NCBI RefSeq assembly: GCF_010183535.1
Contig: NC_071331.1
Location: 23,126,001 to 23,190,000, forward strand
DNA: 64,000 nucleotides
Origin: Caenorhabditis remanei
Lineage: Eukaryota; Nematoda; Chromadorea; Rhabditida; Rhabditidae
Direction of reading: 5' to 3'
Positions within the stretch are counted from its first letter, which is position 1; the number at the start of each line of letters is the position of its first letter. Position numbers and translations under genes: made by a program. Under the pieces are notes generated by a model. That model saw only the letters and a program-made list of their open reading frames with translations. It was not told where the DNA came from and searched no databases. Below are positions 11,725-22,811 of this stretch, one piece after another.

Positions 11725-11745
11725 AGAAGGAGTGAATGTTATGCA
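11725..11745 (-). ncRNA. Candidate 21U-RNA
   Basis: Core at 11784-11791 (minus); single YRNT (TGAT), 5' U at 11745. Confidence 0.3.
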
Positions 11746-12182
11746 TCAATCCGTCACTAGCCAAGGTTGTTTTTAGAAAATTTTGAAACAGTAAATAAAA
11801 TTTTCAAAAATTTCCAACAATCACCTAGGTTACAGGAGTAGTGTATCGTCTCCAAATCCTATTTTCAAATGCACTATTATTAAATTGATACACAACAATT
11901 AAGTTTTCGGAATGATTCGAAACAGAAAATGTTTCAGTTTTTCAGACTAAACTTATTTTTTGCTCTGTTTCAACAAAATCTGAAATAAAATCACGATTAC
12001 AATTGGATCAGTAGTAAACGCACTGAGTTATCATTTTTCTATAGATATACAGTATTTAATAAAGTTTAATGAGTTTCGACCCATTTTTGGAATTATTCAG
12101 AGTTCCATGTGCCTACAGTTAAGCACATCACTTAAAAAATTAAAAAATTCACTTAAAAAATGGCAATAAGAGGAATATGACT

Positions 12183-12203
12183 TTTCGAAAGATAATACGT
12201 AAA
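12183..12203 (-). ncRNA. Candidate 21U-RNA
   Basis: Core at 12243-12250 (minus); single YRNT (CGAT), 5' U at 12203. Confidence 0.3.
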
Positions 12204-12259
12204 TCGATTAGTGCCTAACTGATAATAATTATATAAACATTTTGAAACAGGATAAAAAT

Positions 12260-13427
12260 TAGTGTTCCGATTCGCGAGACGATTCTCGCAATTCTCGCTG
12301 TTTCTCGCTCTCGCATTACTCGCATTTTATATTTTATTCTTGCGTGAATGCGAGAATATTTTCATTCTCGCAAATGCTCGCATATTTCTCGCCTCGCAAA
12401 TGCTCGTTCTCGCACGTGATCGCATTTTCTAATGCTCGCGTGATGATCGCAAAAAATATTGCGAGACTCGCGAGTCTCGCAATCATACGTGAACTACAGT
12501 ACATTTCACTGTTTTCCTCTGTTTTTAATAATAATAATCATAAAAAAAGGCAACGTGGGGCGGAGTTATTTATTTCCTTTTCTTGGGGTGTCATGGGGAG
12601 GATATTGAAATGTTTGGCGGGTTGTCTTGAGACCCAGAACGCTAGAACAGAATGACAACTTTTTTATGTAAGCGAGTACGTAGAATTAAATGAACACATT
12701 TTCAATTTACCTGAAGAACAAGTCAGGATGAAAATTGTGATGAAACCTTGAACCGGTTTCTTCGGCGCTATTGGAAAACTGACTTTGCATAAAACTGGGT
12801 ATAGCACCACGAATATACAATATTAAAGTAAGAAAATTCACATAATTATACAAGAAGTCTTCCTCTACACGAAATGGATATGCATTTTGAGTACGATTTT
12901 CGGTAAATCGAGATATTCAAGCTTTTATGTGCCCGACTCATAGTCTGTAAAATGTTCCCTGACGTTTGAAAAATACTGTGATTTAACTCAACCCAATTAA
13001 ATTAGTTTTTTGGACAATTTACGTGAATTCAAAGTTTCCATTTTGGTACTCACAAAACCCTGAATAACTTATTTCATGAATTGGAATGCATATTCGAAAT
13101 CAGTGCAAAATTTCCGATCTAGTGATATCTGTCTCGACCCATAAATCCATCTCGACTCGGGATTCTTCCCTAGTAAGAATAAATGCTACTTTCAAATGCG
13201 AGTCTCGCGGGTCTCGCAATTTTTTGCGATCTTCACGCGAGAATTTAAAAAATGCGATCATCTGCGAGAACGAGAAATGAAAGAACGAGAAAATGCGAGC
13301 ATTTGCGAGAACGAGAATATTCTCGCATTCACGCCAGAATAAAATATAAAATGCGAGTAATGCGAGAGCGAGAAATGCGAGATTTCTCGCGCTCGGCGAG
13401 CATTGCTGATCGCTTGTCGGAACACTA
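12260..13427. mobile_element. 1.17-kb hAT-like element with long GCGAG-rich inverted arms
   Basis: Ends TAGTGTTCCG and CGGAACACTA are flanked by a perfect 8-bp target duplication ATAAAAAT (12252-12259 and 13428-13435). Arms of about 230 bp made of GCGAGAA/TTCTCGC units surround a unique middle of about 700 bp without a convincing transposase. The open frames at both ends are arm repeats. Confidence 0.85.
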
Positions 13428-13470
13428 ATAAAAATGTTGAGTTTCATAGAATTTTGGGTGTAAAACACTT

Positions 13471-13826
13471 ACTAGGGAAGGTCATGGACTCGGTCTGGAG
13501 TTATGGGACGTGACCTATACCATTGGAAAGCTGAGAAAACGATGATTCCAAATATATATTCAGTTTTTGCCCTCGAGGTCTGGTATTCAAGAAAAACAAA
13601 GTCAAAGTTTGGAAAAATGACAAAAATCGCAAAAAAGTTTCAAGCATTTTTCGCGTGTCAGAAAAGCAATAATTTGTCATTTTTCCAAACGTTGACCTTG
13701 TTTTTCTTGAATATCAGGAATCAAGGGCAAAAACTGGATATAAATTTGGAATCAGCATTTTCTCAACTTTCAAGTGATATAGGTCACGTCCCATAACTCC
13801 AGACTGAGTAAATGACCTTCCCTAGT
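13471..13826. mobile_element. Complete CTAGGGAAGGTC-family foldback MITE
   Basis: ACTAGGGAAGGTCATGGACT at the left pairs with TGACCTTCCCTAGT at the right. The arms continue through GGAGTTATGGGACGTGAC and its complement almost to the centre. Partial copies lie near 4012, 11396, 15868 and 26737. Confidence 0.8.
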
Positions 13827-13976
13827 GAGCACTTTATAGTTTTTAGGCTATTAGTAAAATGCCTGTGTAGTTTTACGTTGTCTAATTAAAAGTAAATGTA
13901 AAAAGTCTTACGATTTTTTAGAACACAGTTGCTGTTTCAAAAAGTTTTAAAACTGTTCTATTATTTCATTTTTTAT

Positions 13977-13997
13977 TATCAACTATGCTGAGGGAAG
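13977..13997 (+). ncRNA. Candidate 21U-RNA
   Basis: Core at 13932-13939; single YRNT (TATT, 13974-13977). Confidence 0.3.
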
Positions 13998-14205
13998 CTG
14001 AACACCAATATTTCAAAAATAAATCTTTTTTTGTTGTGATACAGTAGCTCTAGAGTCTTTTATTAATACTCTCGACGGCATAATGATGATTTATAATTGT
14101 CACTGATATTGAAAAGATTTTCAAACGAAAATGATTTTTAGAAACGAAAAATACACTACTGTTTCAAAAATATCACAACCATTTTTTAATCAGAATTCCA
14201 TCTAA

Positions 14206-14226
14206 TGCCATGCTCAATGTTCCTCT
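14206..14226 (+). ncRNA. Candidate 21U-RNA
   Basis: Core at 14159-14166; single YRNT (TAAT, 14203-14206). Confidence 0.3.
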
Positions 14227-14270
14227 ATCTATAAAATCTTACACCATTTCTACAGTAGTATCATTAGAGC

Positions 14271-14704
14271 CATAGTTGTCAAGGCCCGGCCCGGGCCGGG
14301 CCGGGCCGGGCCTTGTCGGCGAAATCAGGGCCCGGGCCGGCCCGGGCCGGGCCGGGCTTAAGGCCCGGCCCGAAGGCCCGGGCAAATTGGCGCGAAAGTC
14401 AAATTTTCAAATTTTTTCAAATTTTTTGAATTTTTTTGAATTTTTTTGCGAAAAAGTCACATTTTCGACTATCAGTCAGAATTAGAAGAAATTCTGAAAA
14501 ATAGTCAAAAATGGTCACATTTCCGATGAAAAATTGAAAAAAATTGGAAAAAAAAATTGGAAAAAAAAGGTCGTTTTTTGAAGCCGGGCCTTCGGGCCGG
14601 GCCGGGCCTTGAAAATTTTCTACCGGCCCGGCCCGGCCCGGCCCGGCCCGGGCCTTCGGGCCTTGCCGGACCTTGCCGGGCCGGCCCGGGCCTTGACAAC
14701 TATG
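14271..14704. mobile_element. hAT-like MITE with GGCCCGGCCCGGG arms
   Basis: Ends CATAGTTGTCAAGGCCCGG and CCGGGCCTTGACAACTATG, with a perfect 8-bp target duplication ATTAGAGC (14263-14270 and 14705-14712). The GC-rich arms and AT-rich centre resemble 30159-30442 and 60630-61046. Confidence 0.9.
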
Positions 14705-14766
14705 ATTAGAGCGGAATTATTGAAACTACAGTAACCCTACTATTGAAAGTGAATAAGAATAAATGG

Positions 14767-14787
14767 ATGAACGAAGAGATAACTCGA
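14767..14787 (-). ncRNA. Candidate 21U-RNA
   Basis: Core at 14827-14834 (minus); single YRNT (TAAT), 5' U at 14787. Confidence 0.3.
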
Positions 14788-15183
14788 TTAGAAACTTATT
14801 TAAACTTTCTTCTTTTTCGGAAAACTTGAAACAGGAAAAGTTTTAAAATAAATAAATAAATAATTTCAGTTTCACTATGTGTTGTAACACTGGTAGGAGC
14901 TCTATTTAAATACAAAACGCCAGTTTTTGTTTCAAAATTTTTTTTACCATCAAATCAAACTACGACACTCCAATCAAGAATGGAATAATATTGGGTTTTG
15001 TGATTAGAGATATCGGAAACCGCTTAACTTTTGCATTTTCAAATTCTTGATCTAGGTACTACGACAAATTTTTAAATGAATTAAGCAAATCTTACAATAG
15101 CGCTAGAATTTTTTTTAAAGAATGTAAAATATCTTACTGTTTCAAAAAATATTCATTAAAAAGTTCAGAGACATTTAGAGTGA

Positions 15184-15204
15184 TATACATCGAACTGGTA
15201 GTGA
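15184..15204 (+). ncRNA. Candidate 21U-RNA
   Basis: Core at 15137-15144; single YRNT (TGAT, 15181-15184). Confidence 0.35.
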
Positions 15205-15303
15205 TAGAAGTATTTATTAGAAAGACAACTTATCGAAAACCAAAAAAAAATTTCCCGTCGTTTTGTTGGGAAGTGTGAAAAAGCAATTAGTAAACTACTG
15301 TAA

Positions 15304-15658
15304 TCTTTACTATTAACAAACGCAAACGGCTGTATGTTTGTCTGTCTGTCGCCGATCCTACCGCCCTTCCTACTGAACCGATTTTCTTCGAACTTGGACC
15401 AAAAGATCAGAAATTTTCACCACTTGATGCCCGTCTATTTTTTTAGTTAGAATAGGCCTCGACTAGGTCACTAGGTGAAAAAACACGGGTTTCAAGCCAT
15501 TCAGTGGCTTTCGGTTCCGAAATAGGGAAATAGGAGTTCACGGGGAAAATAATTATAGAACTTTTTCATTCTTCAAATTATTTCATTTCTTCAAATTTTC
15601 AACACGGGTGGTGTAGAAAAGGAGGTTGAGCAGCCGTTAGGCTGCGTTAACCGACTGG
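15304..15658 (+). mobile_element. Complete 355-bp non-autonomous Helitron
   Basis: It begins TCTTTACTATTAACAAACGC and ends in a GCAGCC-GTTA-GGCTGC hairpin (15630-15645) followed nine bases later by CTGG. It sits between an A and a T with no target duplication, which are Helitron end rules. The same 5' end recurs at 25796 and 56558, and the same 3' end type at 59087. Confidence 0.85.
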
Positions 15659-15867
15659 TACTGTAATAATTAGAAATACTAATTTTATTCCAAACAAAAA
15701 ATTGTGTAACTTTTTCTTCTAAAAATGTTACTGTTTCTCTTATTTCTGAAAACCGAACAATTTTTGCGTCGTTTTGTTACGACAGTTTAATCGGTTTTGT
15801 TTGATAATTTTATTTAAAATTTCAAATGTATTCAAAAAACAAACCAAAAGTCTCTGATGTATTCTGA

Positions 15868-16015
15868 CTAGGGAAGGCCTCCAGGTGACCGTAGAGTTAT
15901 GGGACGTGACCTATACCATTGGAAAGCTGAGAAAACGCTGATTCCAAGTATATATTCAGTTTTTGCCCTCGATTCCTGGTATTCGAGAAAAACGAGATCA
16001 AAGTTTGGACCTTCC
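15868..16015. repeat. Partial CTAGGGAAGGTC-family MITE
   Basis: GACTAGGGAAGGCCTCCAGG through ATTCGAGAAAAACGAGATC is one arm only. Confidence 0.55.
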
Positions 16016-16392
16016 GACAAGTCATTGACTAAAAAAAAGACTTTATATTAAAGAAATATGAAGTAGACAAACTTCAAACGAAGACCAATAGTTATGGAAT
16101 TAGAAAATTCCAGAGAAAACAATTTGGTGATTATTTTTTTACATAATTAAACGTTTTTTGTTTCTTAAATTTTAGCTAACAATTCCAAATAAAGTCACTC
16201 GAATAACTTACAGTAAGTTCAAAACTTTACTGTTTTATCAACCTAATTTTTGAATGTTACAGTAACTTTTCACAATAAATGTGTAGTCGTGAAAAAATCA
16301 GATCAAGAAAATTTCGATAATTCTTTTTTAAGTTGAAAAAATTCACTGTTTCAATGTTTGCAACTTTATTGGAGTACTGTAGTTGAAACTGT

Positions 16393-16413
16393 TGAAGTAG
16401 ATGATTTAAAAAA
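16393..16413 (+). ncRNA. Candidate 21U-RNA
   Basis: Core at 16346-16353; single YRNT (TGTT, 16390-16393). Confidence 0.3.
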
Positions 16414-16414
16414 C

Positions 16415-16540
16415 TTCGAATACAACTGCGCTCCACCGAAATCCCTCTTGAAAAATGTCTATTTTTCTCTGAGTCTCTCAATTACGCACACAATTTTCAT
16501 TGGTTTCGGAAGAGCGCGGTTGTGAGAAGCGTGTCGTGCT
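16415..16540. mobile_element. MITE of the GCGCTCYACCGAAA family
   Basis: ACAACTGCGCTCCACCGAAA pairs with TTTCGGAAGAGCGCGGTTGT; the centre CTCTGAGTCTCTCAATTACG is shared with other copies. Confidence 0.6.
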
Positions 16541-16954
16541 TTATCCAAATACTCTTGAACAAAAATTTTTCGAATGAAAGTTTAAACATAAATTTTGAAA
16601 CAGCAATTTGGAAAAGTGAGTTGCTGATCAAAAAATCATAGTTCTAGAACAATTCTTCCGAAATATAACTGTAAGAGAGTTTTTATAACATTTTTATCTG
16701 TCAGATTAAAAAAGTCATCGGATTTACGTTATTATGATAAAATAAAGATTGTTTTAAATACGAATCATCCAATAGTAGCAGAAACAGGTTTAATTTCTGT
16801 TTTTCTTGAAACAGCATTTTTTTCTCAATCTAATATTTATTTCGATTTCAGATATACAGGTTTCTGATAATTTAGAAAATGCGAATAAAAAAAGTTAACT
16901 AATTTCAAAAATCTGATATTGACAACAATCTTTTTTTGAAACAGTACTTTTTAG

Positions 16955-17112
16955 GGATCCGCGACACTTCGCAACCACGACGTTTCGCAACACAATTAAA
17001 TAGAAGAAAAAGTTGTCTGAATCGTTTTCTGACAAAACTAGATTAAACTATTGCTAGTTCAATGGTTGCAAAACGTCGTAGTTGCGGAATGTCACAGTTG
17101 CGAATTGTCGCA
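16955..17112. mobile_element. Small MITE with a perfect 8-bp duplication and an empty-site relative
   Basis: The ends GGATCCGCGACA and TGTCGCAGAGCC are imperfect inverted repeats. CTTTTTAG flanks both sides. The paralogous block near 24979 reads straight through as CAGTACTTTTTAGAATAG, which is the pre-insertion sequence. Confidence 0.8.
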
Positions 17113-17245
17113 GAGCCCTTTTTAGAATAGTTTTGTTGCTGTTGCAAGAACGTTCGAATCAACATGCAGTAATTTCATTTTCAGGATATAAACAGATCTA
17201 TTGTTAACAGTAAATTAAAAGTCGATTGGGAAAGAATGGACAGAA

Positions 17246-17430
17246 ACGTGCAAACTAACAAAAAGGTAAACATTCACAGCAGTATTAGTGTGTTTCGAAA
17301 CAGTAGATTTTTTCCTTCACGTTTGAATCAACCCAAGAAATATGAGATGCATTTTTTTTTAGAGAAGTCCTTCAAAAATATACTATTTCGAAAATGTCTA
17401 ATTGGCAAACTGACAAAAAATCCCTCTGTT
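17246..17430 (+). repeat. First copy of a roughly 185-bp direct duplication
   Basis: GTGCAAACTAACAAAAAGG through CTGACAAAAAATCCCTCT is repeated almost exactly at 18304-18484. The hAT-like MITE at 17501-18303 lies between the copies. Confidence 0.8.
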
Positions 17431-17500
17431 TCAAAAGTTAAACTTTTGAACTTTTAAAACAATTTTTATCAATAATTCTTGCTTTGTATGGATTGTGTAC

Positions 17501-18303
17501 CAGAGTTGCATGGAAGTGAAAATTTCAAATCCGGAAGTCGGAAGCCGGAAGTCGGAAGTGAAAAACCGCCCGGAAGTGGGAAGTTGGAAGTCGGAAGTCG
17601 GAAGTCGGAAGAAGATTTTTTCGCAATTTTTTTGCGAAAAATTTTTCATAAAATTCGCGAAAATCAGTGAAAAATTAGTTTTTGGCTGAAGAAAATATCG
17701 CGACCAGGAACTTCACGCGATTACTCATCATCAGAACGGTTACGTCATCATCGTCACTGCCAGAGAGACTAGCCGCGATTCACTTTCTATGGCGCACCTG
17801 TGGTTAATCAACCGACAATCTGCGAACAATGACTCGTGCCAACCTGCCGAAGCATTAAACGATGGCAAACAAGAATACTGGATAAGCGGAACACTATATA
17901 AGAGAACACCAGCCGCTTCTACTTTACCCTCTTCTGGAGAAGGAGACCACCATCCCCTTCGTCGATCTATATTCCCCCACTATCTTTACCTGTAACCCCT
18001 TTAGCTGTATCTGACTTATATTACTTATATTCTGCATCCGAATAAATATCTACCACTGAACCGTCTAGCCATACCGATTACTATAATCTACCCGGATTGT
18101 AGTCTCTTTAGAAAAGCCTATTTTCTGTCCTTTTAGACCATTTTTCCTTGTATTTCTGCAAAATATATTTTTCGGAAATTCCACAATTATGGAATGACGG
18201 AAGTCGGAAGTAAACATCCGAAAACGGAAGTCGGAAGTCGGAAGTTGGAAGTGAAAAAAACCTGGAAGTCGGAAGTCGGAAGTCGGAATTCCCAATAACA
18301 CTG
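17501..18303. mobile_element. CAGAGTTG-type MITE (GGAAGTCGGAAGTCGG) carrying an LTR-like insertion
   Basis: It starts CAGAGTTGCATGG and ends in decayed form (AATAACACTG). It shares its interior (AAATTAGTTTTTGGCTGAAG) with 25818-26268. The comparison shows that 17696-18110 is a later insertion. Confidence 0.7.
17696..18110. mobile_element. Probable solo LTR, 415 bp
   Basis: The insert splits the host MITE and is flanked by GAAAA on both sides (17691-17695, 18111-18115). It is richer in GC than its surroundings, with a CTATATAAG box near 17895 and AATAAAT near 18042, in the order expected of an LTR. The ends TATCG...CTTTA are not TG...CA, so the assignment is tentative. No tract for a known gene was found. 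Confidence 0.5.
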
Positions 18304-18484
18304 GTGCAAACTAACAAAAAGGTAAACATTCATAGCAGTATTAGTGTGTTTCGAAACAGTAGATTTTTTTTCTTCAAGTTTGAATCAACCCAAGAAATAT
18401 GAGATGCATTTTTTTTAGATAAGTCCTTCAAAAATATACTATTTCGAAAATGACTAATTGGCAAGCTGACAAAAAATCCCTCTA
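18304..18484 (+). repeat. Second copy of the 185-bp direct duplication
   Basis: Matches 17246-17430 with few changes, then diverges where the first copy has its CTGTTTCA core. Only the first copy keeps the piRNA motif. Confidence 0.8.
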
Positions 18485-18878
18485 CTAAAAAGGGGTCCTC
18501 TAGATTACAGTTCTCTAGCTTTCTAATAAAGTTTTTCGATTTTTCTCTCATCCTGTAAACCGCCGTAAAACTAGACGATTTGCACTATATATGATGTATG
18601 AGGTCCTAGTGGTTTGTAAACAATCTAGGAATTAAAATAGATAAATAGCTTTTCCAACTGCGCTCTGCCGAAATCCTCTCGAAATAAGGTCTTTTACCCT
18701 ATTTTCTTTAACTTTGGCAATTAATGAAAACGGTTATGCGGAAATATTAATCAGCATTACAATTAAAACTATTTCTGAGAATTTTGAAACAGTGAAAAGT
18801 TAAAACTGTTAAAGTCTTCAAATTTTTTTTTACTGTTTCAGATGTTAAATGGACTGAGAAAAATTTAACAGGTAGTAT

Positions 18879-18899
18879 TCATACAGACATGGAAATTAA
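18879..18899 (+). ncRNA. Candidate 21U-RNA
   Basis: Core at 18833-18840; YRNT TATT ending at 18879. Confidence 0.3.
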
Positions 18900-19446
18900 A
18901 TTCAACGACAAACATTTTTGATGAGAAGATTAGATGTTGCAGGATATTTTTGTGGGGCCTCGGACCGGGAGCAGTATTTAAAAAAACTGTAAAATCCAGA
19001 GTCTAACAATGAAAATGTTATTAAAAAATGGTTTTTCTTACCACGGATTATCTAGTTACAGAATTTTTAAAGTGGTTCAAACGCTTCTAATGAACCAAAA
19101 ATGATCTTTGAACATTACAACTTTTCATCCCATTTTTCAGATAACGTATCTGATTTTGATTTTCAGTTCTACAATTTTTTTTTCTGTTTCTCATTTCTTT
19201 TTTATCTATTTCACCTATTTTCAAAATTTTTGAAATGAGATTGAATAATACTGTGATAATTCAAAAATTACACTGTTTCTAGACTTTTTATTAAAAATTT
19301 GTAGTGAGATGAGTTCTAATACTCGTGGAATCACCGATAGTCATGTGTTCAAAATGATGGCTTATTGAATTAAAATTTATTTTGAATCGGCTTACGGTAG
19401 AATTCAAACAGTATTTTTTTCAACAAGCAGATATTTTCAGTTGATC

Positions 19447-19467
19447 TATTTTACAATTTTACGAAAA
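19447..19467 (-). ncRNA. Candidate 21U-RNA
   Basis: Core at 19507-19514 (minus); single YRNT (TAGT), 5' U at 19467. Confidence 0.3.
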
Positions 19468-20222
19468 CTAATTATTGAGAAATCTATGATCGGGTTTGAA
19501 TTATTTTGAAACAGTAAAAAATTGAAGACTATGATTAAAAGACTATGATTTTGTATTGACTCTGTGTGTTTCCAAATGATTACTGTTTCTAAATTTCAAA
19601 TTATTTTGCTACACTTAAAATAATGCGTTGAAGAACACTTCTGTTTCGAAATCTTATGTAATTTTTACAAAAAAAATTCATTTTTAAATTTTCCTAATGT
19701 TTCAAACTAATTTTAAATCAAATTTTAATAGTATTAATTCTTTTTTCTAGGTTTTCTAGAAGATCAGAGGTTTTGTATTCATTGGAGCTTTGAAATGTAA
19801 TTGCCTTGATATATATTTTCGGGGAAACTTTTAGAAACAGTGTTAAATCTGTGATACTGTGATTGATGGCTTCCTCTTAAAGCTCATTTAATGAATTTAC
19901 AGTTTCAAAACTTTTCCATATCGGATACTATCAAGTAACTATGATTTAAAAGGTATACTTTGATGTTTCCGGAAAATGACCGTCGCGAGACTGTACATTC
20001 ATCAATATTTTGTAAAACCCAATAATTTTAATAATAACTTTTGAAAACAGTAACAATAAATTTTTTAAAATTTTTTTCATTTTTTTGGTTTGGTCTACAT
20101 GCAAAATATTGAAAGTTAGATTTTCGGAAAACTTATGATATTAAAAAGACTCATGGAATGTACTGGCATAATAAATATTAAGTTAAACTGTAAGTTTTCG
20201 GAGAAAAATCAAAAATAAATTA

Positions 20223-20243
20223 TGCTGTCAACTGTGCTTGTAA
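20223..20243 (-). ncRNA. Candidate 21U-RNA
   Basis: Core at 20282-20289 (minus); single YRNT (CAAT), 5' U at 20243. Confidence 0.3.
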
Positions 20244-20721
20244 TTGTCACTAAATTTTTGAAATCATAATTAAAATAATTTTGAAACAGTGTTAGAGGAA
20301 AGAAAAACTCATGTTTTTACTATAATCTCAAGAATATTGGAAGAGGACCGGAATTTTATTTTAACATTACAGTGGTCGCGTTTACCACAAATTTAATAAA
20401 GTACACAACAATGACGATCAGATCAAGAGCATATAAACTTTGTGAGTATTGAAATGTATTTTTAAAAAAAACATTGTTCGCATCCTTGTCAATTAGAAAG
20501 TCGAAAAATATAACTAGCAAAATTATAAAAGATAAGTGCATTATCACTTGAAAGATATTTGACACAGTAAACATTTTTTGAATACTGACATAATTTGAAA
20601 ATTGTATAGATAATTAAACATTTTCTATTAAAATTGGAATTATCGGTTATAATTTTTTTAACTGGTTATAAATAGAGAATTACTATTATTGACCTACCTA
20701 GTGTTTCTTAAAAATGTTATA

Positions 20722-20965
20722 CCTTTAAAAACTGTATTAGAGCGACACCTTTAATAGAACGACACCCATCTATACTCAGGATTCATGAATATGATTATCC
20801 CAGTGTATTTTCTTGATTCTGATTAAAATCAGCGTAAATAGTAACTTCTAGATCAGCAAATAGAACTTTCAAAAAGTGTTTAACGTGAGTTTCTGAAACC
20901 ACAAAAATTTTCTGAGAGGCTGTTGAAAAATAGAGCGACATGTCGCTCTAATACAGTTTTTACGG
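20722..20965. mobile_element. Tc/mariner-like MITE, AGAGCGACA family
   Basis: Ends CCTTTAAAAACTGTATTAGA and CTAATACAGTTTTTACGG are flanked by TA on both sides. AGCGACAC/TGTCGCT motifs repeat inside. Similar in design to 26835-27107. Confidence 0.75.
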
Positions 20966-21141
20966 TATTTTAAAAGTAGAAACAGTTAAAGATTTTAAGT
21001 TGCAGCAAATTTGGAACAGTGTCATTATGAAACAGTTATCATATAACAAATGTAATATAGAATAATTCGATTTTGAGAAAACTGTAAATGCTGATATTTA
21101 ATGACAGTAGTAATTAGTTTCAATGTAGCTAAACAGAAATT

Positions 21142-21162
21142 GGATGCACGTTTGGAAGCTTA
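21142..21162 (-). ncRNA. Candidate 21U-RNA
   Basis: Core at 21201-21208 (minus); single YRNT (CAAT), 5' U at 21162. Confidence 0.3.
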
Positions 21163-21285
21163 TTGGTGGAATATAGCTTTTTTCAAACAAATAAATTAGT
21201 TGAAACAGTGAAAAGAATTTCAGGAAATCTTTTCTCAAAACTTTTATTGTTTGGATGTTCCTATTATATTATGAAACAGTAGTCT

Positions 21286-21306
21286 TATGCATGTCTAAAA
21301 GAGATA
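21286..21306 (-). ncRNA. Candidate 21U-RNA
   Basis: Core at 21347-21354 (minus); single YRNT (TATT), 5' U at 21306. Confidence 0.3.
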
Positions 21307-21675
21307 ATAACTCATCAAATACAAAAAAAGAGTCTTCGAAACAATTTGAAACAGCAAAAAATATAAGGAGAAGTTGTTTTTTCCTAATGACGTACATCTA
21401 ATAACACAATTAATATCATTGCACGTTATACAAGTTTTTTGAAACACTAAAAAAATTTTCATGCTCTAAAAAATTTCGACGACAAATTAGTAGTAGAATA
21501 TCAAGAAAATTTTAATGAAACAGTAATAAAAACGCTTATAAAGGTTTACTTTTTCATTAATACTAATTCAAAATGAGAAACTATTAATTCAATTTACTAG
21601 AAAAGCTTGCAATTTTTTTCTAAATTTTACTGTTTCATCAACATAATTTTTGAATGTTACAGTAACTTTCCACAA

Positions 21676-21696
21676 TAAATCTGTAGTCGTGAAAAG
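21676..21696 (+). ncRNA. Candidate 21U-RNA
   Basis: Core at 21630-21637; YRNT CAAT ending at 21676. The surrounding block also occurs at 16225 and, inverted, at 36168, where the core is kept. Confidence 0.3.
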
Positions 21697-21879
21697 ATCA
21701 GATCAAAAAAATTTCGATAATGATATAATCGCTATTAAATACTGATACTATTTTTTCTGTTATTTTGAAACTGGAAGTTTCTATTATTCTCTTTAAAAAT
21801 TGAAGAAATTCACAGTTTCAACGTTAGTAAATGTGAACCCCTCAGGTTTGGAACATGATGAAATCATAAAAATTATTTG

Positions 21880-22003
21880 CTCGACACAGTTCTTACAACT
21901 GCGCTCTACCGAAATTTCCTTGAAAAATGTCTCCTTTTCTCTGAGTCTTTCAATTTCGCACGAAATTTTTTAAAGTTTCGGTAGAGCGTGCTTGTAAGAC
22001 GCA
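21880..22003. mobile_element. MITE of the GCGCTCYACCGAAA family
   Basis: TTCTTACAACTGCGCTCTACC with GGTAGAGCGTGCTTGTAAGA. It abuts the MITE that starts at 22011. The same two elements adjoin in inverted order near 35822. Confidence 0.6.
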
Positions 22004-22010
22004 TGTCCTC

Positions 22011-22338
22011 CATAGTTATACGGAATGACATTTTTAGATTTCCGGAATACGGAATCCGGAACCGGAATCAAATTTTCGAAATCCGGAACCTGGAATCCGG
22101 AATCCGGAATGATTCGATAAATTTGCAAGGCCACGTCATTTTTTCGAGTGTTTTCGATGATATATGACGTTTAAAACTACTTTTGAGGTTCAAAACCGAA
22201 AAAGAATTACTATAGATGTCTTAAAAAATTTTTTTGAATTTCAACTTCTGTATTCCGGAAAGGAAACTCAAAAAACCGGAATCCGGAATCAGGAAAGGGA
22301 ATGTCAAAAAACACGGAATTCCGGAATAGACAACTATG
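22011..22338. mobile_element. hAT-like MITE with GGAATCCGGAA repeats
   Basis: Ends CATAGTTATACGGAAT and CCGGAATAGACAACTATG. Flanking octamers ATGTCCTC and ATGTTTTC agree at 6 of 8. Confidence 0.75.
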
Positions 22339-22790
22339 ATGTTTTCGTAATATCAGCTTACAAAATTATAATGTTTCAAATACCGACAAAAACTTACTGC
22401 GGCAATAGTTGTTGTTTTCTGTCCAATCGAAAAACAATTGTTCAAAAAAATGAATGCTGTTGTAATTCTGAGATTAGGAAGCATCCATTTTGAATGCTCC
22501 AAAATGTTTTGATAATGCTGGCAATTAAATAATTAAATGATTTTCAGTTCAATGGTTTTGACATGTCTAACATTAATTTATTCTATTTCGAATCGGGAGT
22601 TCCTTTTTCATTTGTGATACCAAAACTATAAGAAAAATTATGAATCGACGGGAAATGCAATATGAGAAGAGAGAATCCGAAATAAAACAGTTTTTTTTTC
22701 AAAAAATTACCGTTTCAAATGTTTTCCAATGAGTGCTCACTGTTCAATGCAATTCAATTTTTAACGTTTTTAAATCTCAGTGGAGCGAGT

Positions 22791-22811
22791 TTGCAGAAAG
22801 AACTACATGGA
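22791..22811 (-). ncRNA. Candidate 21U-RNA
   Basis: Core at 22850-22857 (minus); single YRNT (CAGT), 5' U at 22811. Confidence 0.3.

Larger units (their letters stand above)
11136..12250. promoter_or_regulatory. 21U-RNA promoter motifs on both strands
   Basis: Minus cores lie at 11136, 11784 and 12243; a plus core lies at 11965. Confidence 0.75.
13932..17433. promoter_or_regulatory. 21U-RNA promoter motifs, both strands
   Basis: Plus cores lie at 13932, 14159, 15137, 16346 and 17426; minus cores at 14827, 16596, 16807 and 16937. Variants such as CTGTTTCT (15731) and CGAAACAG (17297) also occur. Confidence 0.75.
20985..21545. repeat. Duplicated piRNA-motif block, copy 1
   Basis: The block aligns along its length with 28005-28610. 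For example, GCTTATTGGTGGAATATAG and TTGGAACAG are shared, and motif cores occur at corresponding places. Confidence 0.7.

Noticed and set aside
13100..13468. 122-aa and related open frames near 12344-12655 and 13086-13468
   Set aside because: They lie in the GCGAG-repeat arms of a hAT-like MITE and have repeat-driven composition.
14276..14699. Gly/Pro/Arg-rich open frames
   Set aside because: They come from GGCCCGG repeats of a MITE present in inverted arms, not from coding sequence.
17789..17995. 68-aa open frame, GC-richer than its surroundings
   Set aside because: It lies wholly inside the LTR-like insertion at 17696-18110.
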